Assembly: GCA_934476455.1 (NCBI GenBank) | Contig: CAKSNY010000023.1 | Coordinates: forward strand, 1 to 46,710 | DNA: 46,710 bases | Source of the DNA: an uncultured Clostridia bacterium | Lineage (GTDB): Bacteria > Bacillota > Clostridia > UMGS1883 | Direction: 5' to 3' | Part shown: piece after piece, positions 1-9,115 of the stretch | How positions within the stretch are numbered: position 1 is the first letter of the stretch | Layout: every line of letters starts with the position of its first letter | The notes under the pieces: model-generated | The model's database searches: none | Told to the model about the DNA's origin: nothing | What the model saw: the letters and a program-made list of their open reading frames with translations, nothing else | Position numbers and translations under genes: made by a program

Positions 1-56
1 GCTTAAGCTGCCGCACCAATCCTTTTTTATACTGTCGCATTAAATGACAAACACCC

Positions 57-96
57 AAAAGGCAGCCGTAGCATACGTTACGGCTGCCTTTTTTTC
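57..96. terminator. Intrinsic hairpin terminator, probably bidirectional
   Basis: A perfect 10-bp inverted repeat (61-70 with 79-88) has an 8-nt loop. It is flanked by AAAA on the left and a run of seven T on the right. It lies about 35 bp downstream of the stop codon of the minus-strand stalk-domain protein and could also terminate a plus-strand gene entering from the left edge, for which the T-run is stronger. Confidence 0.75.
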
Positions 97-130
97 GGCT
101 GTTTTTGTTTACCTTAATGTATTTAAAAAC

Positions 131-2323
131 TCAGCCCATTATCTCGTCCGGATCGTCATATGCGGTTCTTGCGGGAATAATCCAAATCATCTGAGTTTTT
201 CCGTCCCACTCAACGCGGCAATCCAACGCATCTGTTATATCGCGAAGCTTAAAATAATTGTTTCCTTCAATATTGTAGCAGGTTGCCTTAATCGGCACGC
301 CGTCAAGCGTTAAAAATACCGACGAGGAAAGCGCTGTTCTTTGGTTGCCGTCGCCCGGTGTTAATTCACCGCCGACCGATGTGTAATCATAAAAACTCAG
401 CATATCAATAGAATTTGTCGCACTGTCATACTTAATATCAAAGGTCTTAATTGTTCCGTCAAGAATTTTTGCAATATCTCTCAGCTTAAAGTAGTTGTTG
501 TCATCGATGTTGTATGCTACGGTGTTATATTTTAAGCCGTCGAGGCAAACAGTCTGCGTTTTTGCGACAGACTTTTTGCTAAATCCGTTTCCGGGATAAT
601 ATGTAAATATATCGTGCTTATCATCCTCGTGAACCAAATAGCGAATTTCCCCGCCATAGAAAATAGTGTAGATTTTTCCTGTTATAATCCATGGCTCTAT
701 ATCGGCAGGATCTATTCCGGGAATATCTCTCATATCTGCATCGCGGTCAAACGAAAATTCTTCAATACCGTACACATTTACCCATTCCCTATCGTGTATC
801 TTATTGATGTCACCGTTGTTTGAACGAACCCACTTACCGTACTCTGCCATCTTGTTCTCATCAACGTTGATATATCCGTAACGGTAATTTTTCAGCTTTG
901 CGAGTCCTTCGGCAGAATAGGTCAGTGCGCCCCATTCTCCCCAGGGCGTATCTACAGACAAAACGCCGATAGGCGCACCGAGCACCGCCGTGTCCGCCGC
1001 GGACATGGTTTTGGTAAGTTCACCGAGATTGCTTGTCGGAATGTAACATTCCTTTGAGTTAAACCAAATTTTTGAATTTGTTCCGTCATAGTCTTTGTCT
1101 ATAACGTCGATTGACGTACCTTGTTTAACCGAACCGACAACAGAGGAACCGTCGGAAATGTCACAGTTAACGGTTGCTGTCGCCTTGTACTGCGTTGTCG
1201 GCTTTTGCATGTTTGCGCGCTGCATATTCACATACTTTGCGTCAACATAATAAAGACCTTTCTTATAGTAAATCTTATAATGACCGTTTTGCGGGGTACT
1301 GTCTACAATCTGAACCGACTGATTGATTTTGATAATGCCTGATTTTACATAATCCGTAGCATCGGGCGTGGTTTTAACCATTAAAAGACCGGTTGCCCTG
1401 CCTACAGCCTCAATCTGCGGAGGCGTTGATACCTGATTGTTAATATCCAAAATATAGCAATTTTTTCTCGGGAAGAAATATACGGCAGGCTTCCAGCTTG
1501 TGAAAGCGGTACCGTCTTTCTCGCCGCACTGTCTGATTGTGCCGCGTGATTCGTCAACACCGCCCTCGCTCCATACGGCAACCCACTTCTCATTATAGGC
1601 AACAACTTCAAACTCACTTGTTACCGTAGCGTAAAATGCCGTGTTAGCGTTTGATTCCGTTCTGCTCTTTTCTGCAAACGGCGGGTCATACCCTATTTCT
1701 TTAAGTTCGTCAAGTCTTCTGGCATGATAGTTCATCGGCGGATTGCCGGGATAGAACGAAGCTTTTACTGAGCCGATTTTCCCTTCATCGCCTATATGTA
1801 CAATAGCCATTCCCACAAGCGGCAATGAGGCGGGGCGGTCGTGCCTTACCCATTCCGTCGGTACTTTGGCATAAAAGTTTCTTTCTTTGCCCTCGGTTGT
1901 TTTACTTCCGCCGTAAATGTAATCCGAAAGAAATGTCATCTCTATTGCGTGCTGATACTTGTCAGTATCGGAAGAAGCCCATTGTTTGTTTAAATCCTTT
2001 TCAACAGCATTGCCGGCATCAAGTATCGGTGTTGTTTCCCGAGCCGTTGTATAGGCAAGAACATATCCGACCGTGCCGTCCGAAAGCTGAATTTTATGGA
2101 ATTTTCTGTTATCCTCTCCGACTACATAAGCCTCTAAAACTGTCACTCTCGCCCCTTTGCTGACCTCGCTTATACCGCCTGAATAAGCGGGTTTTTTTGT
2201 AACGTTTACAGTGCCGCCGTATACAACATAGGCGGTATCGCCCGCCTTTAGTTCGGCTGCAAACGCAGCAGTACAAAGCAGCATAAACGTGCAAAGCACT
2301 GCCGTTAAAATTTTTTTCAACAC
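131..2323 (-). CDS. Secreted SH3-like / stalk (copper-amine-oxidase-N-like) domain protein
   Basis: This 730-residue protein opens with a clear signal peptide (KK, then a hydrophobic stretch ending near AAFAAEL, about residues 1-24). A bacterial SH3-like segment follows (about 26-95), then a long middle region that I do not recognise, with a second SH3-like stretch around 310-450. The C-terminus has two repeats built on the motif NNYFKLRDI, typical of the clostridial stalk or copper-amine-oxidase N-terminal-like domain found on cell-wall proteins. The start is GTG: AAAGGGAGG sits 7 nt upstream, too far from the following TTG. It appears monocistronic, with its own promoter and a hairpin after the stop. 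An extracellular or wall-associated role is inferred; no catalytic residues or substrate can be named. Confidence 0.75.
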   Translation of the reverse strand: MLKKILTAVLCTFMLLCTAAFAAELKAGDTAYVVYGGTVNVTKKPAYSGGISEVSKGARVTVLEAYVVGEDNRKFHKIQLSDGTVGYVLAYTTARETTPILDAGNAVEKDLNKQWASSDTDKYQHAIEMTFLSDYIYGGSKTTEGKERNFYAKVPTEWVRHDRPASLPLVGMAIVHIGDEGKIGSVKASFYPGNPPMNYHARRLDELKEIGYDPPFAEKSRTESNANTAFYATVTSEFEVVAYNEKWVAVWSEGGVDESRGTIRQCGEKDGTAFTSWKPAVYFFPRKNCYILDINNQVSTPPQIEAVGRATGLLMVKTTPDATDYVKSGIIKINQSVQIVDSTPQNGHYKIYYKKGLYYVDAKYVNMQRANMQKPTTQYKATATVNCDISDGSSVVGSVKQGTSIDVIDKDYDGTNSKIWFNSKECYIPTSNLGELTKTMSAADTAVLGAPIGVLSVDTPWGEWGALTYSAEGLAKLKNYRYGYINVDENKMAEYGKWVRSNNGDINKIHDREWVNVYGIEEFSFDRDADMRDIPGIDPADIEPWIITGKIYTIFYGGEIRYLVHEDDKHDIFTYYPGNGFSKKSVAKTQTVCLDGLKYNTVAYNIDDNNYFKLRDIAKILDGTIKTFDIKYDSATNSIDMLSFYDYTSVGGELTPGDGNQRTALSSSVFLTLDGVPIKATCYNIEGNNYFKLRDITDALDCRVEWDGKTQMIWIIPARTAYDDPDEIMG

Positions 2324-2379
2324 ACTAATTCCTCCCTTTATTTTTTACGTTAATTTATTAGAATTTGTGTACCTTGATA

Positions 2380-2408
2380 ATTATATACCATATCAAGTTA
2401 ATATGCAA
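2380..2408 (-). promoter_or_regulatory. Sigma-A-type promoter for the stalk-domain protein
   Basis: On the minus strand TTGCAT (2403-2408) and TATAAT (2380-2385) are separated by exactly 17 nt, about 57 bp before the GTG start. The surrounding 150 bp is AT-rich and contains no other gene. Confidence 0.65.
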
Positions 2409-2493
2409 GGGTCTTGAAAAAATTATGCCAAAATCAGAAAAAGGGCTTACAAATACAGAAAATTAAATATAATAAGCTTTTCACATTCTCTGT

Positions 2494-3216
2494 CTATATC
2501 GTGTATCCGCCGTCACAGGCTATAACCTGCCCCGTTATAAACGCTGCCTCGCTTGACGCAAGATAAAGCGCAAGGCTTGCAGCCTCCTTGGGTGTTCCTA
2601 TTCTTCCGAGGGGCGTTTCTTCGCAAAAAGCAGCGCGTGCCGCCTCATTTACGGCGCTGTTCATTTTTGTATCTATAAATCCCGGCGCGATAGCATTTAC
2701 CCTTATGTTTGACGGGCCAAGCTCCTTTGCGCACGCCTTTGTAAATGCTGCCACCGCACCCTTTGACGCGCTGTAGCAGCTTTCCATCGCCGCGCCGCTT
2801 ATCCCCCATATTGATGATATATTTATAATGCAGCCGGATTTTTTCCTTATCATAATCGGCACGGTATGCTTTGTGCATAGAAACGTTCCGCGAACGTTTA
2901 CCGCAAAAACCTGTTCCCATTGTGAAAGCGGCATTGCGTCGACGAAATCTGTCTTACAAATTCCCGCGTTGTTTATAAGAACATCTATTGTGCCGTATGC
3001 GCCGCATACATCACTTACCATAGCCGAAACAGCTGCTTCGTCGCTTACATCCGCTTTATAAATATATGCGCCGCCAAGCTCCTTTGAAAGCGCAAAAGCC
3101 TCTTTTTCGCTTGAATTATAATTTATCGCCACGCTGTAACCCGCATCATAAAATGCACGCGCGGCAGCCGCGCCGATTCCCACCGCGCCGCCTGTTATAA
3201 GAACGGTTTTTTTCAC
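2494..3216 (-). CDS. Short-chain dehydrogenase/reductase, FabG-like
   Basis: A 240-residue classical SDR that would catalyse NAD(P)H-dependent carbonyl reduction. The cofactor motif TGGAVGIG lies at 8-15, NNAG at 82-85, and the catalytic set is S134/S135, Y148 and K152 (YSASK). It ends in the usual ITGQVIACDGG segment. Length and motifs fit 3-oxoacyl-ACP reductase (FabG), but no other fatty-acid synthesis genes are nearby, so the substrate is open. The GTG start lies 4 nt after the radA stop codon, with AGAGGG upstream, so it is the last gene of the lepA-to-SDR unit. No good intrinsic terminator is visible after it. Confidence 0.85.
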   Translation of the reverse strand: MKKTVLITGGAVGIGAAAARAFYDAGYSVAINYNSSEKEAFALSKELGGAYIYKADVSDEAAVSAMVSDVCGAYGTIDVLINNAGICKTDFVDAMPLSQWEQVFAVNVRGTFLCTKHTVPIMIRKKSGCIINISSIWGISGAAMESCYSASKGAVAAFTKACAKELGPSNIRVNAIAPGFIDTKMNSAVNEAARAAFCEETPLGRIGTPKEAASLALYLASSEAAFITGQVIACDGGYTI

Positions 3217-3220
3217 TTTG

Positions 3221-4576
3221 TTATCCCTCTTTTACGTAACTGAGTGCGTCGGAAAGATTTTTCACGGCAATAAGCTTTATTCCGTCGCACTTGTCTATGG
3301 CGCCCAGGCTGTCAAACGGAAGCATGCACCGTTTAAAGCCCATTTTCTTTATTTCCGCAACCCTGCGCGCCGCCTGTGTTACGGTGCGCACCTCACCGGT
3401 TAATCCGACCTCGCCGAAAAATGCCATATCAGCAGGCAGCGGCGTATTTTTAAAGCTTGAAGCTATCGCCATAGAAACCGCAAGGTCGGTTGCCGTTTCG
3501 TACATACGTATTCCGCCGGTTACGTTTACGTATGCGTCAAGTGCGCCTACGTTAAGCCCCACCCTTTTTTCAAGCACCGTCATAAGAAGCGTTACCCGGT
3601 TATAATCAACGCCGGATGCCATCCTCTTCGGCATTGAAAAGCTGCTCGCCGATACAAGTGCCTGAATTTCCGCAAGGATTGGGCGTGTGCCTTCAACAGA
3701 GCATACTATTGCAGACCCCGGCGCGTCCACCGGGCGCCCCGAAAGAAGCATAAGCGAGGGGTTTGGCACATCCTTAAGCCCGCCGTCCGTCATTTCAAAA
3801 ACGCCTATCTCATTTGTCGAACCAAAGCGGTTTTTAACCGCCCGTACTATTCTGTAGCTTTGGTGTCTTTCACCCTCAAAGTACAAAACGCAGTCTACCA
3901 TATGTTCAAGCACACGCGGGCCTGCAATTGCCCCCTCCTTTGTCACGTGTCCTACTATAAAATATGTTATCGCGCTGCGCTTTGCCGACTCCATAAATTT
4001 CATTGTGCACTCTCTTACCTGTCCTACGCTTCCGGGGGCAGAGGTAAGGCTCTCCGAATAGAATGTCTGTATTGAATCTGCTATTACAAAATCCGGCGAT
4101 ACGTTCTCTATTGTTTCCATAATCGCGTCAAGATCGGTTTCGTTAAGCACGTACAGCTTATCGCTGATTGCGCCCAGCCTGTCCGCACGCAGCTTTATCT
4201 GCTTGTCAGACTCCTCCCCCGATACATACAAAACCGTTTTTTCGGCGGAAATATTTTTTGCAACCTGCAACAGCAGTGTAGATTTCCCTATTCCCGGCTC
4301 TCCGCCGCACAAAACGAGCGACCCTTTTACAATGCCGCCGCCCAAGACACGGTCAAGCTCCTCGGAGCCGCTTTTTTCCCGCTCGCCCTCTTTGGTTGAT
4401 ATTTCCGATATTTTAAGCGGTGCCGACGCTCCTTTTTTCACCGATACGGCTGCACGGCTTTTCTGCACGGTTTCCTCCGTCATTGAATTCCACGCGCCGC
4501 AGGCAAGGCACCGCCCCATCCATTTTGAATATTCGTTGCCGCATTCCCTGCACACAAAAACAGTTTTATTTTTCAA
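3221..4576 (-). CDS. radA: DNA repair protein RadA
   Basis: A 451-residue RadA/Sms branch-migration ATPase used in recombination repair. The N-terminal zinc finger has CxxC pairs at 9/12 and 23/26. The Walker A motif GGEPGIGKST is at 91-100 and the RadA-specific KNRFG motif at 248-252. The C-terminal third matches the Lon-protease-like domain. Length is normal for the family. The start is TTG, chosen because GGGAG lies 9 nt upstream and the N-terminus then begins just before the zinc finger. It begins 6 nt after the alr stop codon and is followed by the SDR gene, implying cotranscription. Confidence 0.95.
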   Translation of the reverse strand: MKNKTVFVCRECGNEYSKWMGRCLACGAWNSMTEETVQKSRAAVSVKKGASAPLKISEISTKEGEREKSGSEELDRVLGGGIVKGSLVLCGGEPGIGKSTLLLQVAKNISAEKTVLYVSGEESDKQIKLRADRLGAISDKLYVLNETDLDAIMETIENVSPDFVIADSIQTFYSESLTSAPGSVGQVRECTMKFMESAKRSAITYFIVGHVTKEGAIAGPRVLEHMVDCVLYFEGERHQSYRIVRAVKNRFGSTNEIGVFEMTDGGLKDVPNPSLMLLSGRPVDAPGSAIVCSVEGTRPILAEIQALVSASSFSMPKRMASGVDYNRVTLLMTVLEKRVGLNVGALDAYVNVTGGIRMYETATDLAVSMAIASSFKNTPLPADMAFFGEVGLTGEVRTVTQAARRVAEIKKMGFKRCMLPFDSLGAIDKCDGIKLIAVKNLSDALSYVKEG

Positions 4577-4582
4577 TATGCG

Positions 4583-5710
4583 TCACTCCCGTACGGTAAT
4601 CCGCGGTACACGTTTTCCTATACCGCATACAATTTCATAGCTGATTGTTCCTGTAATATCCGCTATATCCTCAGCTGTTATCTCTTTATCTCCGTTTTTT
4701 CCTATAAGCGTAACCTTTGTTCCGGTTTGTACGTTATCTATATCATCTACATCCACCATAAACTGATCCATACATACCCTGCCGAGAATTTTTGCCTTTT
4801 TCCCGTTTATCAGCACATACCCCTTATCGGAAAGCGCGCGCGGATATCCGTCGGCATAGCCTGCGTGTACTGTTGCAATGCGCATCTCTCTCGGCGCGGT
4901 AAATTTTCTTCCGTAGCTTACGGTATCACCTTTGTAAATGGTGCGAACGCTTACAACGCGGCTTATAAGCTCCATAACGGGCTTTAGCGCAAGCGTGCTT
5001 CGCAAAACCTCTTTTGAGGGGTACAGTCCGTACAAAATTATCCCCGGGCGAACCATATTAAAGCCATACTCCGAAAGCTCCATTACAGCGGCGCTGTTTG
5101 CCGCGTGCTTAACCTTTACATCAACGCCCCGTTCTTTAAGCCCCTCGCAAAACGCACAAAAGCGCCTTGCCTGCAAATGCGTAAATTCTTTGTCAGCTTC
5201 ATCAGCTGCGGCAAAATGCGTAAATATGCCCTCTGTTTCAATAAAAGGCAGCCTTGAAACCGCTGCGGCGTCCGAAATGCCGCTCTCCGTACACGGAAAG
5301 CCGATTCTGCTCATACCTGTGTCAACCGCAAGGTGAACAACGGCTTTTTTTCCCATTTTCCGCGCGGTTTCCGAAAGACTTTTTGCCTCCTTCGCATCGT
5401 AAACTGTTAATATAACATCATTTTCTATTGCGTCTTTATAGCTTTGCGAAAAAGTATGCCCCAAAAGCATAACGGGCTGCTTAATGCCGTGCTCGCGCAA
5501 ATCTTTTGCCTCTTCAATAACGGCAACGGCAAACCTGTCGGCATACGGCGAAAGAATACACGCCGTACGCACCGCGCCGTGGCCGTATGCGTCTGCTTTT
5601 ATTACGGGCATTATCATTGTGTCTTTACCTATATGCTTCTTTATTTCTTTTATGTTTTCTTCAAGTGCCGCCGCACTTATATTTGCGCATATACGCATAT
5701 AATTTTCCAT
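4583..5710 (-). CDS. alr: Alanine racemase
   Basis: A 375-residue PLP-dependent fold-type III racemase that makes D-alanine for peptidoglycan. The PLP lysine is K38 in VIKADAYGHG and the second catalytic base is Y266 in SYGRKF. HAANS (202-206), MVRPGIILYG and CMDQFMVDV are also family hallmarks. Length is typical. The ATG at 5710 has an AAGAAGG-type ribosome site upstream. It lies 27 nt after pgsA, the largest gap inside this operon, and 6 nt before radA. Confidence 0.95.
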   Translation of the reverse strand: MENYMRICANISAAALEENIKEIKKHIGKDTMIMPVIKADAYGHGAVRTACILSPYADRFAVAVIEEAKDLREHGIKQPVMLLGHTFSQSYKDAIENDVILTVYDAKEAKSLSETARKMGKKAVVHLAVDTGMSRIGFPCTESGISDAAAVSRLPFIETEGIFTHFAAADEADKEFTHLQARRFCAFCEGLKERGVDVKVKHAANSAAVMELSEYGFNMVRPGIILYGLYPSKEVLRSTLALKPVMELISRVVSVRTIYKGDTVSYGRKFTAPREMRIATVHAGYADGYPRALSDKGYVLINGKKAKILGRVCMDQFMVDVDDIDNVQTGTKVTLIGKNGDKEITAEDIADITGTISYEIVCGIGKRVPRITVRE

Positions 5711-5737
5711 TATACAAAACCCTTCTTCAGCCTGATA

Positions 5738-6256
5738 TCAGTCTTTAAACACATCTGTATTTTCGCGGATATATGCAACCCAGCTTGCCGCCGTAAATGC
5801 CGCCGCCGCCCATATTACGGCATATGTTGCTGTAGGCAGCGTCTTACAAAAAGCTATTGAAAAAATCAGCGAAAACATCTGTACGTTTGTTTTTACCTTT
5901 CCCCACATAGACGCGGCAATTACCTTTCCCTTTGCACCGGCAACCACACGCATACAGGTAACGAAAAACTCGCGCGATATTATTATCATAACAGCCCATA
6001 CGCTTGCATAGCCCGACACCGCAAGGCACAAAAGCGCGCCGAACGTCAAAAGCTTATCCGCAAGAGGGTCCATAATCTTTCCGAAAGACGATACAAGGTT
6101 ATACTTCCTTGCAATAAATCCGTCTAAAAAGTCGGTTATACAAGCCATTATAAAAAGTATAACCGCAAAAACCGCGTGCCCCGTGAGCATAAGCGCCATA
6201 ACCGCCGGCACCAAAACCATCCTGAACATTGTAAGCTTATTGGGTAAATTCATCAT
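5738..6256 (-). CDS. pgsA: CDP-diacylglycerol-glycerol-3-phosphate 3-phosphatidyltransferase
   Basis: A 172-residue integral membrane enzyme making phosphatidylglycerol phosphate, the committed step to phosphatidylglycerol and cardiolipin. The CDP-alcohol phosphotransferase signature is complete: D42, D45, G46, A49, R50, G59, D63, D67. Several hydrophobic segments fit a polytopic protein. The ATG overlaps the rimO stop codon by 4 nt (ATGA); a second ATG follows immediately. The rimO-pgsA pairing is common in Firmicutes, although the usual cinA-recA partners are replaced here by alr and radA. Confidence 0.93.
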   Translation of the reverse strand: MMNLPNKLTMFRMVLVPAVMALMLTGHAVFAVILFIMACITDFLDGFIARKYNLVSSFGKIMDPLADKLLTFGALLCLAVSGYASVWAVMIIISREFFVTCMRVVAGAKGKVIAASMWGKVKTNVQMFSLIFSIAFCKTLPTATYAVIWAAAAFTAASWVAYIRENTDVFKD

Positions 6257-7584
6257 TGCTCATCCTTTCCATACTCCTCGCCGTATAAATCATATGTATC
6301 GGCGTCCTTTATTAAAACCTGTAAAAACTCTCCGCTTTCTATGTCGCGGTGTGCGCCGAAATAAATCTTGGGGTCAATCTCTATGCTTTCTCCCCCGCTT
6401 CTTCCGTACCACAGATTATCCTCAAATCCCTCTGCAAGCACCCGGACGCATTTTCCTATCATTTCTTTGTTTCTTTCCTCCGAAATATTTGCGCAAAGCT
6501 CCATAACGGCGCTGTAGCGCTGCTCTTTTATTCCTTCGTCAATCTGCCCGGGCATCTTCGCTGCGGGGGTTTTCTCCTCGCGCGAATATTTAAATGCGCC
6601 CACACGGTCAAACCGCACCTCTTTCAAAAAGCTTACAAGCTCTGAAAACTCTGCCTCGGTCTCTCCGGGGAAACCTACTATAATGCTTGTTCTCAGCGTT
6701 ATTTCGGGAATTTCCGCCCTTAACCTTTGCACAAGCTCTTCCATACTCTTACGGTCGGTTTTTCTTCCCATACGCCGCAAAACGCTGTCGCTTCCGTGCT
6801 GAACGGGGATGTCAAGATATTTTACAATCTTTTCCTCATCGCGGATTGTTTCTATAAGGTTTTCGTCAATTTCCTCCGGATAACAATAATGCACACGCAC
6901 CCACTTTATTTTGTCAATGCGGCAAAGCTGTTTTAAAAGCTCTGCCAGCTTTTTTTCGCCGTAAAGGTCAATGCCGTAACGCGTTGTATCCTGTGCTACA
7001 ACAATTATTTCGCGCACGCCGCTTTCCGCAAGTTCGTTTGCCTCGTCCAAAAGCTCTGCCATATCACGGCTGCGGTATTTTCCGCGGATTGAAGGTATCG
7101 CACAGTATGTGCAGTGATTGTCGCACCCCTCCGCAATCTTAAGATATGCAGTATATGCAGGCGTTGCGCTTATGCGCGGCATAGGCGGCACGGTTTTGTT
7201 AATATCCTCAATATATCCGTTCTTTTTCCCGCCAAGCCCATCTCTTACAGCGTCTGCTATTTTGTCTATCGCCGTGGTGCCTATAAGCACATCCACCTCG
7301 GGAAGTTCCGTTTTCATCTCCTCAAAATAGCGCTGCACAAGGCAGCCGCAGGCAACAAGCAGGCGGCACTTTCCGCTTTTGTACTTTGCCATTTCAAGTA
7401 TTGTGTTTATTGATTCTTCTTTGGCGCTGTCAATAAAACCGCAGGTATTTACCACGATAACCTCCGCATTATCTGTATCAGCGGTAAGTTCAAATCCGTT
7501 TTGCGCCAAAACGCCCATCATATTTTCGGTATCGCACAGGTTTTTATTGCACCCAAGCGAAACAAAGCCTATTTTTACAGCCAA
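6253..7584 (-). CDS. rimO: Ribosomal protein S12 methylthiotransferase RimO
   Basis: A 443-residue radical-SAM methylthiotransferase that modifies the conserved aspartate of ribosomal protein S12. The N-terminal cluster cysteines are C12, C48 and C81. The radical-SAM motif CxxxCxxC is C154, C158, C161. The C-terminal region fits a TRAM domain. SLGCNKN and the overall length favour RimO over MiaB. The start is TTG: GAGGTGG sits 7 nt upstream, and the frame overlaps the recX end by 10 nt. Confidence 0.93.
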   Translation of the reverse strand: MAVKIGFVSLGCNKNLCDTENMMGVLAQNGFELTADTDNAEVIVVNTCGFIDSAKEESINTILEMAKYKSGKCRLLVACGCLVQRYFEEMKTELPEVDVLIGTTAIDKIADAVRDGLGGKKNGYIEDINKTVPPMPRISATPAYTAYLKIAEGCDNHCTYCAIPSIRGKYRSRDMAELLDEANELAESGVREIIVVAQDTTRYGIDLYGEKKLAELLKQLCRIDKIKWVRVHYCYPEEIDENLIETIRDEEKIVKYLDIPVQHGSDSVLRRMGRKTDRKSMEELVQRLRAEIPEITLRTSIIVGFPGETEAEFSELVSFLKEVRFDRVGAFKYSREEKTPAAKMPGQIDEGIKEQRYSAVMELCANISEERNKEMIGKCVRVLAEGFEDNLWYGRSGGESIEIDPKIYFGAHRDIESGEFLQVLIKDADTYDLYGEEYGKDEQ

Positions 7585-8072
7585 TTGTTTTCCACCTCTT
7601 TAAATTCCTCCTCCGAAACAATATCTTCAAACGAACACAGCTCGTTCATTGCGCCGCGTATTTTTTCCGCCTGGAAGCCGCGCCGCGCAAAATATGAAAA
7701 AATTCTTCTGCGCTCCTTCGGGCTTTTCATATCCGCGCCGGAAAATCTTTTTTTCATCTCGGAATACAGTGCCGTGCCCGTTTCCTCCTCCTCCGCGTCA
7801 AGCGCCGACTCTATAATTTCACGGTCTATCCCGCGGCGCAAAAGCTCGGCTTTTATACGGTGCATACCCCATTTTTTTATAGTTATGCAATCTTTTACAT
7901 AGCGCTGTGCATAGCGCACATCGTCAATATATCCGTATTCTTTTAAAAATTCTATTTCGCCGAAAATCTGCTCTTCGGTATAGCCTTTTTCTTTTAATCT
8001 TTCGTATATTTCCTTTTGCGTTCTGTCCTTAAAGCTTATAAGCCTAAGGGCGCAATCTCTGCAGCTAATCAT
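7575..8072 (-). CDS. recX: Regulatory protein RecX
   Basis: A 165-residue RecX-type modulator of RecA filaments, built of helical three-helix repeats (for example KEIYERLKEKGYTEEQI and IDDVRYAQRYV). The start was set at the ATG at 8072, which has GGAG 7 nt upstream and overlaps the hemW stop by 8 nt; a longer frame is open upstream but runs inside hemW. The last 10 nt overlap rimO. No recA is in the window, so the pairing with its target is not local. Confidence 0.85.
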   Translation of the reverse strand: MISCRDCALRLISFKDRTQKEIYERLKEKGYTEEQIFGEIEFLKEYGYIDDVRYAQRYVKDCITIKKWGMHRIKAELLRRGIDREIIESALDAEEEETGTALYSEMKKRFSGADMKSPKERRRIFSYFARRGFQAEKIRGAMNELCSFEDIVSEEEFKEVENNWL

Positions 8073-9114
8073 CCAAAAACTCCATAAAAACAAGATTTGC
8101 AAGGTCCGTTCCGCGCCTTGTAAGGCGCAGCCGCCCGTGCCTGTTTTCAAGCAGCCCTTTTTTTATAAGCGGCTGCACCCTTTCGGGAAATTCCCCGTTA
8201 TATTCTATTCCGCGCGTAAGCCGCAGCCCAAGCATAAAAAGCTCAAGCTTACGTTCGTGCGGGGAAATTTTTGTAACATTTTCCCTTTCGCTGCCCGCAA
8301 TGTATTTTTGTATATCGCACACATTCTGCCACCTGTAACCGTCTGCATACGAGTGCGCCCCCGCACCTATGCCGTAATATTCGTAATCCTGCCAGTAGCG
8401 CATATTATGCAGGCTTTCATAGCCCGGCGCGGCATAGTTTGATATTTCATATTGCATAAGCCCCATTTTCTTCAGCCTGTCTGCGGTATGCCAATACATT
8501 TTTCTTTCCGTATCCTCATCGGGAAGGTTAAGCTCCATATCATAAAACGGCGTGTTTTCCTCAACGATAAGCGAATATGCCGAAACGTGCTTCGGTGCTG
8601 TTTTTTCTATGCAGCTCAGGGAATAATCCAGGCTTTCCGGTGTTTGACCGGGTATTGCAAGCATAAGGTCAAGGCTTATATTGTAAAAACCCGCGTCGCG
8701 GCAAAGCCTTACCGCTTCAAAAATATCATTTGCGCCGTGCGCCCTGCCCAGGGCGGAAAGCTCCTCCTCCACAAAAGACTGCGCCCCCAGGCTTATGCGG
8801 TTTATACCTGCCGCCCTGAGGTCTTCAAGAAGCGATATATCAACCGTTTTGGGGTTTGCCTCCACCGTAAATTCATAACCGGGAAGAAAGGAAAAATGCT
8901 TTTTCACCGCGTAGACAATATCCAAAAGACGGCTGCCTATCGATGTGGGCGTACCGCCGCCTATATACACCGTCTGCGTTTCTTTCAGCGGGCATTTTTC
9001 TATTTCCTTTATAACGGCTCTCTTGTATTCATCTGCGCTTTTCCTGTCGCAAACCGAGAAAAAATCGCAGTAAAGGCATTTTTTTATACAGTAAGGTATA
9101 TGAATATAAACCAT
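8065..9114 (-). CDS. hemW: HemW-like radical SAM protein (coproporphyrinogen III oxidase family)
   Basis: A 349-residue radical-SAM protein whose cluster cysteines C9, C13 and C16 lie in YCIKKCLYC. YIGGGTPTS and the spacing seen in heme-chaperone HemW proteins follow. HemW carries heme in bacteria and is often misnamed an oxygen-independent coproporphyrinogen oxidase; lepA adjacency supports HemW. The ATG starts 1 nt after the lepA stop codon, and the 3' end overlaps recX, so translational coupling is likely. Confidence 0.9.
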   Translation of the reverse strand: MVYIHIPYCIKKCLYCDFFSVCDRKSADEYKRAVIKEIEKCPLKETQTVYIGGGTPTSIGSRLLDIVYAVKKHFSFLPGYEFTVEANPKTVDISLLEDLRAAGINRISLGAQSFVEEELSALGRAHGANDIFEAVRLCRDAGFYNISLDLMLAIPGQTPESLDYSLSCIEKTAPKHVSAYSLIVEENTPFYDMELNLPDEDTERKMYWHTADRLKKMGLMQYEISNYAAPGYESLHNMRYWQDYEYYGIGAGAHSYADGYRWQNVCDIQKYIAGSERENVTKISPHERKLELFMLGLRLTRGIEYNGEFPERVQPLIKKGLLENRHGRLRLTRRGTDLANLVFMEFLDD

Positions 9115-9115
9115 A

